The notes: generated from the letters alone by a model not told the origin. A stretch of DNA of 64,000 nucleotides from Streptomyces sp. NBC_01445 (GCF_035918235.1 NZ_CP109485.1:310001-374000), one strand, 5' to 3'. Counted from the stretch's first letter, positions 25,736 to 35,644 are shown. Made by a program: numbers and translations.

Positions 25736-28700
25736 TCACTTGAGGGCGTATGCCCGGGTGATGGTCTGGGTCGTGTGGCTGCCTCCCGCGTCCCAGGCCT
25801 CGGTCTTGAGGGTCACGTATCCGTTGGTGTCCGCGAGCTTCGGGTGCCGCAGCAGGGCCTGGAAAGAGTTGCTGTCCTTGCGGAGCACCTTCGCCTCCTT
25901 CCAGGTGGCGCCGTCGTCGTACGAGACGGAGACCTTGGCGCCGGCCATCGCGGTGGAGCCGGTCCAGCCCTTGGGGCGACCCGCGTCCACGGTGAAGGTG
26001 TACGGCAGTCCGGCCCGTGCCTGGTTGAGCACGTTCAGCGGCAGGTCGTAGTCGAGCAGGATCACGGGCATGGACTCACAGACCTTGGGCGTGGGGATGA
26101 ACGCCGTGTCGCAGTCCTTGATGGCCATGGTGGTCGGTGCCGCCTGGCTGAAGTTCCACTCCGTGCGCATCTGGCGGCCCAGGGTGACGCCCGGGACGTC
26201 GGTGGTCAGCTTCTGGTCGAGGACGTACCGGTAGTCCGCCTTCTCCTGCGCCAGCTGGCCGAAGCCGGTGATCGGCTTCCCGTTGAGGTAGTAACTCCAG
26301 GTGCCGGTCAGGCCCGACAGGGTGTGGGTGGGATCGTTGTCGGCACCGTTGCTGCCGGGCAGCTTCTGCCAGACGTCGGTGCGGCAGAACACACACGGCC
26401 CGAACTCGTACGGGGACAGGCGCATCGGCGCATCGAACCAGCTCCGGGTGTAGGCCTTGCCCGGGGTGAGGTAGGTGGCGCGCTGACCGTTCATCTGCCA
26501 GGTCGAGGAGTTGAAGTTCGCCGACACGCTCGGCTGGTACGTCACCCCGGTGCCCGCGAGGAAGTAGTCGTCGCGGGTGGTGCCCTGGTAGAGGGGCTGG
26601 CCGACGGAGCCGGTGCTCACCTGCAGCGGGCCCCAGACGTTCATGTACTCGGCGCCCAGGCGCCGGGCGCCGTCGGAGTGGAACGTGTTGGTGACCTTGG
26701 CGAAGTCCTTGACGTCGACGGTCTTGGCCAGGTCGGCGGGGATCCGGTCGTCGGTGAAGTGCGGGTTGTAGGTGTAGCCCGACTCCAGGACGCCCTTCAG
26801 GGCGATCCGGACCTTGTGCTTGGCCAGCAAGCCCTTGAGGGTTGCGGCGTTGTCGTACGTGGCGTGGGCGACCGGGATGGTCTGTCCGGCGGGGACGCCG
26901 CTTCCGCTCGGCCCGGGGTCGGCAGGGGCCACGATCATTGCGACGGCTCCGGCAGCCGCGGCCCTGGTGGCCTGGTCGTCGGCCTTGCTGACATCGGGCA
27001 CGGAGACCAGAACGGTCTTGCCCTTGACGTCGGCAGCGGCGAAGTCCTGCTCGGTGCCGGCGCCGAGGTCGACCAGCTCGGTGCGCTTGGTGCCCTCGAA
27101 GCGCTTCGCGTTCACCGAGGACTTCAGCGGGATGGTCACGTGCCCGGGGCCCGTCACCTCCAGCTGGACCAGCGGTTCGCGCCGGGCCAGGGAGGTCTCC
27201 AGGCGCAGCGCACCGGTGGTGGCGCCGGCACTGGGGATGGCACCTTGCCTGGTGTCCGCGAGGTTGAGCAGGTTTCCGATGCCGGAGAAATTGGCGTGGC
27301 CGTTTGCGGTGCCGTCGTCACGGACGATGAACGTGGTCACCTGGCCGTTCTCCAGGGGCCGGTTCTCACCCTTGATCTTCACGCTGAGGTCGGTGGCGGT
27401 GGTGCCGTCGACGGTGAAGGTCTGGTCCCGGTCACTCACTTCGATGTTGGGCACGTCGAACAGGTCGGCCGCGTAGGAGACCGCGCCCCCGGCGGGGTCC
27501 GCCGAGTAGAGCGAGCCCTCGATGGAGTACTTGCCGAGCGGTACCGACAGGGTGGCGGTGCCGTTGTCGTACAGGGTCTGGCTCTGCCAGACGTTGTTGT
27601 CCATCCCGTGCAGGGTGAACTTGAGCGCCTTGGGGGCCTTGCCGAAGCGGTCGGTGACCTTCAGCGTGACATCGTGCTGCTCGACGGAGGTGACGAAGCC
27701 GAGCGCGGCGTGCACCGACTCGCCGCTGTCGGAGGTGGCGGTGACGGATCCGCCGTACTGGCCGGTCTTCAGGCCGTTGTTGTCGAGCGTGACGGTGACC
27801 TCGGCGGTGCCACCGGCCGGGACGGTGACCCGGCCGTCGGACAGGCCCGCTCCCGACAGCGACAGCGTGCCGGCCGGGACCGCGGTGCCGCTCGCGTCCT
27901 TGGCGGCGGCCGTCACGGTCACCACGGTGTCGGTCGCGGCGTCGTTGTGCAGCGTCAGGGTGCGGCTGCGGGTGGGGTAAGTACCCTTCTGCCACGGTAT
28001 GACGCGGAAGTCGGCGGTGCCGGACAGCTCCAGCGACGGGTCGAGTGCGGCGGGGATGTCGACCCGGCCGTACCCCTGCTGGTAGACGGTCTGGTCGGCA
28101 GCGGACTTGGCGTGCGCGGTCAGTGCGTCCTTGATGCGCTGCCCGGTCCAGTCGGGGTGGCGCTGCTTGAGGATCGCAGCGGAGCCGGCCACATGCGGGG
28201 TGGCCATCGAGGTGCCGCTGGCGGTGGTGTAGTTGGCATCCACGGGGGTGCCCATGGTGGTGCCGGTCGCGCGGGCGGCGACGATGTCCACGCCCGGGGC
28301 GGTGATCTCCGGCTTGATCGCCATGTCGCCGAGGCGCGGGCCGCGGCTGGAGAAGTCGGCGAGCGCGTCGGACTTGTCGACGGCACCGACGGTCAGGGCC
28401 GCGTCGGCGGCGCCGGGGGTGCCCAGGGTGCTCTCACCGGGGCCGCTGTTGCCGGCGGCGATGACGAAGAGGGTGCCCGAGGAGGCGCTGAGCGAGTTGA
28501 CCGCGCTGGTCAGCGGGTCTTCACCGGGGGCGTCGGGACCGCCGAGGCTCATGCTGACGACGTCGGCGCCCTGGTCGACCGCCCAGTCCATGCCGGCCAG
28601 GATGCCGGAGTCCAGGCCCTGCCCGCTGTTGGCGAGCACCTTGCCGATGAGCAGGTCGGCGCCGGGGGCGACGCCCTTGTACTTGCCGTCGGAGTTGGCG

Positions 28701-29596
28701 CCACTGCCCGCGATGGTGGATGCGACGTGGGTGCCGTGACCGTGACCGTCCTGGACCGTCTGGCCGTTGACGAAGCTCTGGCTCTGGACGATCTCGGACT
28801 TGATGTCGGCGTTGTTCAGGTCGGCACCGGTGTCCAGCACGGCGACCTTCACGCCCTTGCCGTCGTACCCCTTGGCCCATGCCTGCGGAGCGCCGATCTG
28901 CGGCACGCTCTTGTCCAGTGCGGCCTTTACCTTGCCGTCGTACCACAGCTTGGAGACCCCGGCAGTGCCGGGGACCGTGGCGGCCTGGGCGCCTCTGCTG
29001 CGTGCCTGGACGGGTTTGACGGCCTGCCAGAAGCCCTTCGCGCTGTGCTTGTCGACATGCACCGCGGACAGCCCCAGTCGGGGCATGACCCGCTCGTTGT
29101 CGCTGCCCGGCAGGTCCTCGGTCTTCTGCGTCAGGGCAGCGGCGGTCGGTTTCCCCTGGAAGTCGACGATGGCGGGGACCTCGTCGGTCTTCGCGTCGCC
29201 GTACCCGTCCCGGACCATCCGGCTGACGTTGAACAGTTCACGGTCCACCGTGCCCGAGGCGACCGCGGCCGTGGTGTCGTCCGGGTAGACGTACAGGTCG
29301 CCGTTCTGTCCGCTGACGGTTTCGAACGTCTTGGACGTCCCCGCCCCGGAGATGACGGAGACCGCCTGCCTGCCGTCGGGCTCGGTGGTCAGCGAGACCG
29401 TGTCGCCGGTGATCAGAGTCACCGCCGCCGCCGTCGCCGCCTGCTTCTGCAGCGTCGGGCGGCTGCTCAGGTCGAGAGGCGCCGAGGGTATGGCGGCTGT
29501 CGCGGTTCCGAGCTGGCTCGTCAGTGACAGGGCGACTGTCACCGCGATCCCGCTGACGAGGGCGGTGCGCCCCCGTCTGAGACGGGCCTTCTGCAT
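25736..29596 (-). CDS. Secreted subtilisin-like serine protease (S8), large form
   Basis: The 1286-residue protein starts at ATG 29596 with AAGGA seven bases upstream. A signal peptide (MQKARLRRGRTALVSGIAVT then hydrophobic core to TATAA) precedes a propeptide. The catalytic triad is complete: Asp in VAVLDTGADLNNADI, His in GHGHGTHVASTIAG, Ser in GTSMATPHVAGSAAILKQ (oxyanion Asn in FVIAAGNSGPG). A PA-type insert appears as GAVAMIVAPADPGPSGSG. The long C-terminal half holds beta-sandwich modules. It is typical of Streptomyces extracellular S8 proteases of 1100-1300 residues. The gene is monocistronic and a HTH regulator lies upstream in the same direction. Confidence 0.95.
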   Translation of the reverse strand: MQKARLRRGRTALVSGIAVTVALSLTSQLGTATAAIPSAPLDLSSRPTLQKQAATAAAVTLITGDTVSLTTEPDGRQAVSVISGAGTSKTFETVSGQNGDLYVYPDDTTAAVASGTVDRELFNVSRMVRDGYGDAKTDEVPAIVDFQGKPTAAALTQKTEDLPGSDNERVMPRLGLSAVHVDKHSAKGFWQAVKPVQARSRGAQAATVPGTAGVSKLWYDGKVKAALDKSVPQIGAPQAWAKGYDGKGVKVAVLDTGADLNNADIKSEIVQSQSFVNGQTVQDGHGHGTHVASTIAGSGANSDGKYKGVAPGADLLIGKVLANSGQGLDSGILAGMDWAVDQGADVVSMSLGGPDAPGEDPLTSAVNSLSASSGTLFVIAAGNSGPGESTLGTPGAADAALTVGAVDKSDALADFSSRGPRLGDMAIKPEITAPGVDIVAARATGTTMGTPVDANYTTASGTSMATPHVAGSAAILKQRHPDWTGQRIKDALTAHAKSAADQTVYQQGYGRVDIPAALDPSLELSGTADFRVIPWQKGTYPTRSRTLTLHNDAATDTVVTVTAAAKDASGTAVPAGTLSLSGAGLSDGRVTVPAGGTAEVTVTLDNNGLKTGQYGGSVTATSDSGESVHAALGFVTSVEQHDVTLKVTDRFGKAPKALKFTLHGMDNNVWQSQTLYDNGTATLSVPLGKYSIEGSLYSADPAGGAVSYAADLFDVPNIEVSDRDQTFTVDGTTATDLSVKIKGENRPLENGQVTTFIVRDDGTANGHANFSGIGNLLNLADTRQGAIPSAGATTGALRLETSLARREPLVQLEVTGPGHVTIPLKSSVNAKRFEGTKRTELVDLGAGTEQDFAAADVKGKTVLVSVPDVSKADDQATRAAAAGAVAMIVAPADPGPSGSGVPAGQTIPVAHATYDNAATLKGLLAKHKVRIALKGVLESGYTYNPHFTDDRIPADLAKTVDVKDFAKVTNTFHSDGARRLGAEYMNVWGPLQVSTGSVGQPLYQGTTRDDYFLAGTGVTYQPSVSANFNSSTWQMNGQRATYLTPGKAYTRSWFDAPMRLSPYEFGPCVFCRTDVWQKLPGSNGADNDPTHTLSGLTGTWSYYLNGKPITGFGQLAQEKADYRYVLDQKLTTDVPGVTLGRQMRTEWNFSQAAPTTMAIKDCDTAFIPTPKVCESMPVILLDYDLPLNVLNQARAGLPYTFTVDAGRPKGWTGSTAMAGAKVSVSYDDGATWKEAKVLRKDSNSFQALLRHPKLADTNGYVTLKTEAWDAGGSHTTQTITRAYALK

Positions 29597-29807
29597 CGGT
29601 TGTCCTTTCACGCTCAACTGGTGGACGCTGCGGGGCAATTGATACCGAGGGGGACCGACCGAACGTCCGGCCGACTCCGCGCGCCGCTCGGAACCTAGCT
29701 CTCCGGCCGGTGCGTCTTCCAGAGGTGGTGTGGCGGATACGCGCCACATGGCGCACACCCGCCACGTGGGTCCGCGACGTGGGCGGCGCCGGGCCGCCGA
29801 TGCGGCC

Positions 29808-30821
29808 CTATGTGTCCTGGCCGATGCCCGGCGGCTGCAGCCCGTCCAGGTCCCCGGCCGTGACCCAGCCGCGTTCGCAGGCGTGCCACCCGAGTTGCAT
29901 CCGGCTCGAAGCGCCCGCCAGATCCATCAAGCCGCGTACCCGGCGGTTGACGGTCCGCTTGCCGATCCCCATGAGGCGGGCGATCGCGTCGTCGGTGAGA
30001 CCGGACAGGAGCAGGAGTAGCAGATGAGTGTCCGAGCCGGAGAGTTCGCCGCGGTGCGTCTCGCCGGTTGACGGATCCAGAGGAAGCGCGGTGACCCACA
30101 TCAGCTCGAACAGTGCGACGAGAGCGTCGAGCAGGGGGCCTTGGTGGATCTGCACGACGGCGCCCGGTGGCCGCCCGTCGTCCGTCCGCACCGCGAGCAT
30201 GGCCGTGGACCGGTCTACGATGATCAACTTGACCGGGAGTCTGGCCAGCACGCGGGCCTGTTCACCTGCGTCCATGTACCGGCGGATCTCCAGCTGCACC
30301 GCGTACCCCTCGATCGCGGCCCGGTCGTACACCGTCCGGAAGCGCACCCCCGCTGCCAGTTGCTCCAGCTCCGCGACGTTGAACTCCTCGATCAGCAGAT
30401 AGGGCGGAGCGTCGAAGCGCAGGACTTCCCGGCGGGCGCGGAGCTGGAGCTGCTCGTACCGCTGCGCCAACGCCTCGGCCGGCACGATTTCGGCGATCTC
30501 CTCCAGGGCCGCCGGCCGGAGCGCCTCGCGGTACTCCTTGGTGAGTCGCTGCAGAACGCCTTTGGCGGACTGCAGTTCGTTCATGCGCGCCAGCAACAGC
30601 GTCTCCCCGGCGATGTCCGGCGGGGCGGGAATCAGCTGCGCGGGCAGGTCGTCAGTGAGGGTGACCAGCCCCTTCACGGCCAGTGCCGCGACCGCCTGTT
30701 CGAGCTGGGCCCCGGCCAGGCCGGCCCGCTGCTCCAGCCGGCCCACCGGGCAGCGCCCGGACCCCACCAGCAGTTGGTACACCTGCGACTCGGCCGTGCT
30801 CAGACCCAGCGCCTCAAGCAT
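29808..30821 (-). CDS. Helix-turn-helix regulator (TrmB-like N-terminus, LuxR-type C-terminus)
   Basis: The 337-residue product begins MLEALGLSTAESQVYQLLVG, a TrmB-like winged-helix start (GLSxxExxVYxxLL), and ends with a LuxR-type HTH: GLTDDAIARLMGIGKRTVNR-RVRGLMDLAGASSRMQLG. The middle contains RARREVLRFDAPPYLL, a domain common in Streptomyces regulators next to extracellular protease genes. GGAGAGGA lies just before the ATG. It sits 212 bp upstream of the S8 protease gene in the same direction, so it probably activates that gene. Confidence 0.88.
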   Translation of the reverse strand: MLEALGLSTAESQVYQLLVGSGRCPVGRLEQRAGLAGAQLEQAVAALAVKGLVTLTDDLPAQLIPAPPDIAGETLLLARMNELQSAKGVLQRLTKEYREALRPAALEEIAEIVPAEALAQRYEQLQLRARREVLRFDAPPYLLIEEFNVAELEQLAAGVRFRTVYDRAAIEGYAVQLEIRRYMDAGEQARVLARLPVKLIIVDRSTAMLAVRTDDGRPPGAVVQIHQGPLLDALVALFELMWVTALPLDPSTGETHRGELSGSDTHLLLLLLSGLTDDAIARLMGIGKRTVNRRVRGLMDLAGASSRMQLGWHACERGWVTAGDLDGLQPPGIGQDT

Positions 30822-31053
30822 GAATGTCCTCTCCTCACGAGCTCCCCGTTCCCACCCCGCGCATGCGGACCGCCCCCGGACCTCGATCAGTCCGGGGGCG
30901 GTCAGTCGGCGTCACTGCAGGCGCGAGCGGCGGCTCAGAGCGCGGACCCGGCCGCGCCCAACCGGTTTGCACACTCTCGGTCGTTGCCGCGCGGAGCGCG
31001 TCGAGCTCTGGGACCGACCTGGAACCTCGGCCAGCATCTATCTAACCGCTGAA

Positions 31054-31989
31054 ATGATTCACACTAAAGTTTCTGCTTGGCAAGAGGTTTGGCTCCAGCT
31101 GATCAGCCACCAGGTCGCGCTCGCCGCAACGTACCTGGAGCTGATGCGGGCCGACTGCACCATCCCGGTGTCGGCCTGGCAGCCGGGGCAGCGGGTCGGG
31201 GTGGCCGCCATCGGCACCGTCATCCGATCCGACAGCCCCGACCTCGAGGTCGGCGACCTGGTCCAGTCGATGACCGGCTGGAGCCAGTACTCCGCCGGCC
31301 CGGCCGGCTCGTACCTCAAGCTCGACCGTGACCTCTTCGCCGCCCCCGGCTACCACCTCGGCCAGGGACCGACCGCCTACTACGGGAAGGCCGATGTGGC
31401 GGCCGTCGGCGAAGGCGACGTGGTCTTCGTCTCCGGCGCCGCGGGCGGGGTCGGCTCGCTGGCCGGCCAGATCGCCAAGTGCCTCGGCGCGGCACGGGTG
31501 ATCGGCAGCGCCGGCAGCCCGGCGAAGGCCGACTACCTGGTGAACGAGCTCGGCTACGACGCCGCGTTCGACTACCACGACGGCCCGGCAGCACAACGGC
31601 TCAAAGAGTTTGCACCCGAGGGGATCTCTGTGTTCTTCGACATCGTGGGCGGTGAGCAGTACGACGCTGCGCTGCAGGCGGCCCGGCCCGGGGCGCGCTT
31701 CGCCCTGTGCGGCTCCCTGTCGAGCCAGCTCGGCGACGCGTCGGAGCGCTTCCCGCAGCCCGACCGCACGGCGGCCGAGGCGAAAGGCATCGAGCTGCTG
31801 CCCTTCTCCTGCCATCACACGCCCGATCAGATCGCCGCCTGGCGCGAGCACTTCAGCACCTGGCTGAGCCAGGGCCGCTTCGTCTACCCGCAGACAGTCC
31901 TCGATGGCCGGATCGAGGACGTGCCGCAGGCGTTCCTCTCCCTGCTGCAAGGTTCCTACCGGGGCAATGTCTCGGTGCGGCTGCCGTGA
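31054..31989 (+). pseudogene. MDR-superfamily NADP-dependent reductase, N-terminally truncated
   Basis: The frame from ATG 31054 encodes most of a CurA/leukotriene-B4-dehydrogenase-type MDR: GTVIRSDSPDLEVGDLVQSM, then the Rossmann motif VFVSGAAGGVGSLAGQIAKC and FFDIVGGEQYDAALQAARPG, ending FLSLLQGSYRGNVSVRLP. The first 60 or so residues of the family (substrate-domain strands before LSLDPYxxxxM) are missing; the 5' 70 bases are AT-richer foreign sequence (TTCACACTAAAGTTTCTGC). No binding site precedes ATG 31054; ATG 31146 is an alternative. A truncated product might still fold the cofactor domain, but activity is doubtful. Confidence 0.6.
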
Positions 31990-32540
31990 CCACACTCTCC
32001 CACCAGGTCCTGAACCGGGCGCTGATGCGCCGCCAGTTCCTGCTGAGGCGCACCGATCGCACCCGGCTGGAGGTGACCGGACGACTGGTTGCCCTGCAGG
32101 CGCAGGAACCCAACTGGGCCTATGTCGGCCTGTGGAGCAGAATCCACGGCTTCACACAGTCCGAGCTCACCGCACTGCTGGAGGACCGGCAGGTGGTCCG
32201 CTGCGGTCCGCTGCGCAGCACCCAGCACTTCGCCGCGGCCGACGACTTCCGTCGCCTGCGGTCACTGCTGCAGCCCGTGCTCGACCGCACGGCCGGCTCG
32301 CCCCACTTCACCCGCAACAGCACCGGCCTGGACGCGGCGTCCTTGGCGGCCGAGGGACTCGCCCTGCTCGCGGGAGGAACACTGCCGCGCAAGGAGCTCA
32401 CTGGAGTGGCCGAGAAGCTCCTCGACGACGGCAAGCTGCCCGAAGAGCATCGCCAACGCATCATCGAGAACAGGGACTTCGCGCGCTCCAAGCTGCGCTG
32501 CCCACGGGAGCGAAGACACGGAAACTCGTCAGCACCTGAC
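31986..32540 (+). pseudogene. AlkZ/YcaQ-like DNA glycosylase (winged-helix DNA-binding), 3'-truncated
   Basis: From GTG 31986, overlapping the previous stop by four bases, the product reads LNRALMRRQFLLRRTDRTRL, GRLVALQAQEPNWAYVGLWS, and QHFAAADDFRRLRSLLQPVL. This is the N-terminal half of the HTH_42/AlkZ family, where QAQxPxxPYxGLW is characteristic and contains the catalytic QxQ motif. Family members run to about 370 residues; coding identity ends near 32490 and the frame drifts into unrelated sequence. It is therefore a truncated gene. Confidence 0.65.
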
Positions 32541-32596
32541 CCGCGACGACAGGCGCCGCGGCCAGCGACTCGTCCGTTCAATGTACCCCCTCGGTG

Positions 32597-35236
32597 CTAC
32601 TGGCGGTCCGGCTGCGGCAGGTCCTGCTCGGTCCAGATGGTCTTGCCGGTGGACGTGTAGCGCGTGCCCCAGTGGTGGGTCATCTGGGCGATGATGAACA
32701 GGCCCCGGCCTCCCTCGTCGTCGCTCGCGGCGTGCCGCAGATTGGGCGCGGTGTGGCCGGTGTCGGACACCTCGCAGGTCAGGGTCCGGTCGCGGATCAG
32801 GCGCACCTGGATGGGGCCGCCACCTGCGTAGCGGATGGCGTTGGTGACCAGTTCGCTGACGATGAGCTCCGTGGTGAACGCCGCGTCGTCCAGTCCCCAG
32901 TCGCCGAGCTGCTTCCCGACGGCGGAGCGGATGGCGGCCACGGCCGCCGGGTCCGGGGCCAGTGCCCATTGGGCGAACCGATTCCGGGCGAGCAGGCGCG
33001 TGCGGACCAGGAGGATCGTCGCGTCCACGTCCACCGCCCCGGGCAGCATGGTGGCCACCGCCCGGTCGCACAGCTCTTCCAGGGATCTTCGGTCGTCGGA
33101 GAGGACCTGTGAGAGCTGCGCGAGCCCGGCTTCGCGGTCGTCGGCAGCCTGGAGGAGGCCGTCCGTGAAGAGGGCGACAACAGTGCCCGGCGCGAGCTCC
33201 AGTTCCGTGCTCTGGTAGGGCAGGCCGCCGATTCCCAGCGGCGGTCCTGGCGGCAGCTGGGGATAGTCGACGACACCCCTGTGGGGTTCGACGAGCGCCA
33301 GCACCGGCTCCCCGGCTCGCGCCATGCTGCACTCCCCCGAGATGGGGTCGTACACCGTGTACAGGCAGCTCACGCCCAGAGCCGCGTCGGCGTGCGCTTT
33401 CAGGTGGCCCGGGCCGCGGCCGGTTTCGCCCTCGTGCGTGGTCTGCTCGACCAGGTCGGCCAGGCGGGACAGCAGCTCGTCCGGGCTCAGGTCCAGCCGG
33501 GCCAGGACGCGCACCCCCGTGCGCAGGCGTCCCGCGGTGGCCGCGGCGTGCATGCCGTGACCGAGCACATCCCCGACGACCAGGCCGACGCGGGTACCGG
33601 AGAGAGGGATGAGGTCGTACCAGTCGCCGCCCACCCCGGAGCCGCTGTCGGCGGGCAGGTAGCGGCTCGCCGAGTCGACGGCGGCGTGCGGCGGCAGGCG
33701 GCGTGGAAGCAGGCTCCGCTGGAGTTTGAGGGCCACGCTGTGGCCACGGGTGACCACCGGCATCAGCAGGAAACCGATCAGCAGGGCGCCCAGGCCCAGG
33801 ACGGTGACCCCGCCCGTCCTGCCGATCAGCGGCAGGTCGACGGCGGTCGTGCCGTACCGGGGATCCGCGTAGACGATGAAGGTGGCGTAGAGGAACAGCA
33901 AGAGCATGAACAGCGCGCCGAGCCCCGGTAGCACGCCCTTGAAGACCAGATCCTTGACGCTGCGGGTGAGGATCTTGCGGTGGTACCAGACGCAGGCGAA
34001 GCCGGTCAGTCCGTACTGGAACGCGATCGCGAGACCGACCGAGTCGATCGAGTCGGCCAGGACGTTCTGGCTGAGCGAGGTCAGCAGGACGAACAGGGCG
34101 ATCGAGGCCGTTCCCATGCCGATGGTTCCCCAGGTGGGGGTGAGATACCTGCGGTGGACCCGGGCGAACCGGGAGGGGACGGCCTTGTGGACCGCCATGG
34201 AGAAGACGGTCCTGGCCAGGGGCAGGATGGTGGTCTGGGCGGAGGCCAACGCGGAGGTCAGCACCATGAGGATCAGCAGTCTCGACAGGAACAGCCCCGT
34301 GCCGTGGCTCCCGAACACGGCCTCACCCAGCCCGGAGAACACATCGTCCGCGTTGTCCGCGTTGCCGAGTCCGATGCCCGAGGTGCCGACTCCCGCGAAC
34401 GCCTGAGCCGACGTGGACACCAGCCCGTACATGACCAGGAGCAGCACGGTGGACAAGACCGCGGCACGGCCCGGGATGCGCGTGCTGTCGGCGGTTTCCT
34501 CGTTGACCGAGAACGCGGTGTCCCAGCCCCAGTAGATGAAGACCCCCGCGAGGATGCCCGAGGTCATGGCCGTCACCGAGGGCACCGCGAAGGGGTTGAA
34601 CCAGGTCGCGGACACGTGGATCGCCGTCGGCGGAGGGCTGGTGTACACCCTGACCAGCGCGGCGACGGCGAGCAGGATCAGCATCACCACTTCCAGGCAC
34701 AGCAGCCAGCGCTGTACAGCCGCCGAGAACGAGATGCCGACGTAGCAGATCACTGTCAGCACGGCGATCCAGACGACGCCTGCCGCGGTTGTCCACAGCC
34801 GGTCTTCCGCCAGTGCGTCCAGGCCCATCAACCGGAAGCCGTAGGCAGCGGCGATCTGCGCGAGGCTAGCCATGACGATGATGTTGGCGACGATGAGACC
34901 CCAGCCGCCCATCCAGCCGGTGCGCGGTCCGAAGGCGCGGGTGGCCCAGGTGAAGGTGGTCCCGCAGTCGGCGTTGCTCGCGTTGAGCTCCCGGAAGGCG
35001 TACGCGACCAGCAGCATCGGGACGAAAGCCAGCATGGTGACGATCGGAGCCTGCAATCCGACTCCGGCCACGATGATGCCCAGCGTGGCGGCGAGGCTGT
35101 ACGCCGGGCCGGTGGAGGCCAGGCCCATGACGACCGAGGAGAACATGCCCAGGGCATCGTTCTTGAGCCCCTTCCGGCCGGACCCTGTGCCCGGAGCGGG
35201 AAGACCAGCCGACACGGCACCGCCGAAGAGCCTCAC
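32597..35236 (-). CDS. Fusion: APC amino-acid permease + SpoIIE (PP2C) phosphatase + HATPase domain
   Basis: A single open frame of 879 codons from GTG 35236 (TTGGA upstream; in-frame extension to 35401 is possible) carries three modules. Residues 1-490 form a full APC permease with about 12 helices (MFSSVVMGLASTGPAYSLAA, ANIIVMASLAQIAAAYGFRL, FIYWGWDTAFSVNEETADST, PLARTVFSMAVHKAVP). Residues 495-740 are a PP2C/SpoIIE phosphatase: LKLQRSLLPRRLP, GVGGDWYDLIPL, VVGDVLGHGMHAAATAGRLR, FTDGLLQ, with metal-binding aspartates present. Residues 745-879 are a GHKL HATPase like RsbW: ELIVSELVTNAIRYAGG, CEVSDTGHTAP, DDEGGRGLFIIAQM. The last membrane helix joins the phosphatase with almost no linker. Predicted topology puts the signalling domains in the cytoplasm. 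Confidence 0.85.
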   Translation of the reverse strand: MRLFGGAVSAGLPAPGTGSGRKGLKNDALGMFSSVVMGLASTGPAYSLAATLGIIVAGVGLQAPIVTMLAFVPMLLVAYAFRELNASNADCGTTFTWATRAFGPRTGWMGGWGLIVANIIVMASLAQIAAAYGFRLMGLDALAEDRLWTTAAGVVWIAVLTVICYVGISFSAAVQRWLLCLEVVMLILLAVAALVRVYTSPPPTAIHVSATWFNPFAVPSVTAMTSGILAGVFIYWGWDTAFSVNEETADSTRIPGRAAVLSTVLLLVMYGLVSTSAQAFAGVGTSGIGLGNADNADDVFSGLGEAVFGSHGTGLFLSRLLILMVLTSALASAQTTILPLARTVFSMAVHKAVPSRFARVHRRYLTPTWGTIGMGTASIALFVLLTSLSQNVLADSIDSVGLAIAFQYGLTGFACVWYHRKILTRSVKDLVFKGVLPGLGALFMLLLFLYATFIVYADPRYGTTAVDLPLIGRTGGVTVLGLGALLIGFLLMPVVTRGHSVALKLQRSLLPRRLPPHAAVDSASRYLPADSGSGVGGDWYDLIPLSGTRVGLVVGDVLGHGMHAAATAGRLRTGVRVLARLDLSPDELLSRLADLVEQTTHEGETGRGPGHLKAHADAALGVSCLYTVYDPISGECSMARAGEPVLALVEPHRGVVDYPQLPPGPPLGIGGLPYQSTELELAPGTVVALFTDGLLQAADDREAGLAQLSQVLSDDRRSLEELCDRAVATMLPGAVDVDATILLVRTRLLARNRFAQWALAPDPAAVAAIRSAVGKQLGDWGLDDAAFTTELIVSELVTNAIRYAGGGPIQVRLIRDRTLTCEVSDTGHTAPNLRHAASDDEGGRGLFIIAQMTHHWGTRYTSTGKTIWTEQDLPQPDRQ

Positions 35237-35397
35237 ACTTGATTCCAACGCAGGTCCGCTTCCCTTCGCAACAGCGCAGGGACAGCAGGAGTGGCTGCCA
35301 CCGTGCACGACGGCGATGCGGCCATTGTGTGCCGCTCGCAGAGAAAGCCGCCGATGGCTCTGAGCTGCACTGGCGTCGCACCTCGGGTCTCGCTGCG

Positions 35398-35640
35398 TCA
35401 CAGGCGAATGACGACCAGAGCGATGTCGTCGCGGGCCTCGCTGGTGACTCCCAGCCGGGCCGGCAATGCGTCCGCCGACTCGTCGAGGGGAGGGCGGTGT
35501 CCTGGGCGGGGGCTGAGATCAGGCGGGCCAGGCCGGCATCGATATCCTCGTCACGGCGTTCGATGAGCCCGTCGGTGCAGAGCACGAGGGTGTCGCCCGG
35601 TATGTAGGACAGACCGACCTGGGGCGGGGGACGTGGTACG
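35398..35640 (-). pseudogene. SpoIIE/PP2C phosphatase C-terminal fragment
   Basis: VGLSYIPGDTLVLCTDGLIE then RRDEDIDAGLARLISAPAQD is the last part of a SpoIIE phosphatase (the TDGLIE motif holds a metal-binding Asp). After a frameshift near 35500 it ends PLDESADALPARLGVTSEAR-DDIALVVIRL. The 5' part is lost at the IS3 relic junction. It is a different paralogue from the fusion protein next door. Confidence 0.6.
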
Positions 35641-35644
35641 GGCG

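Noticed and set aside
25688..29527. Plus-strand frame of nearly 1280 codons opposite the subtilase
   Set aside because: It is the antisense of a long high-GC gene (low-complexity Gly/Val/Arg text); the minus strand has a signal peptide and full catalytic triad.
30822..31053. Promoter-type AT-rich patch before the truncated MDR gene as evidence for a proper start
   Set aside because: The AT-richer bases lie inside the proposed first codons, and about 60 family residues are missing, so it looks like a junction and not a promoter.
33980..35242. Plus-strand frame opposite the permease-phosphatase fusion
   Set aside because: Low-complexity Gln/Gly/Asp/Arg text without motifs; it mirrors the permease helices.
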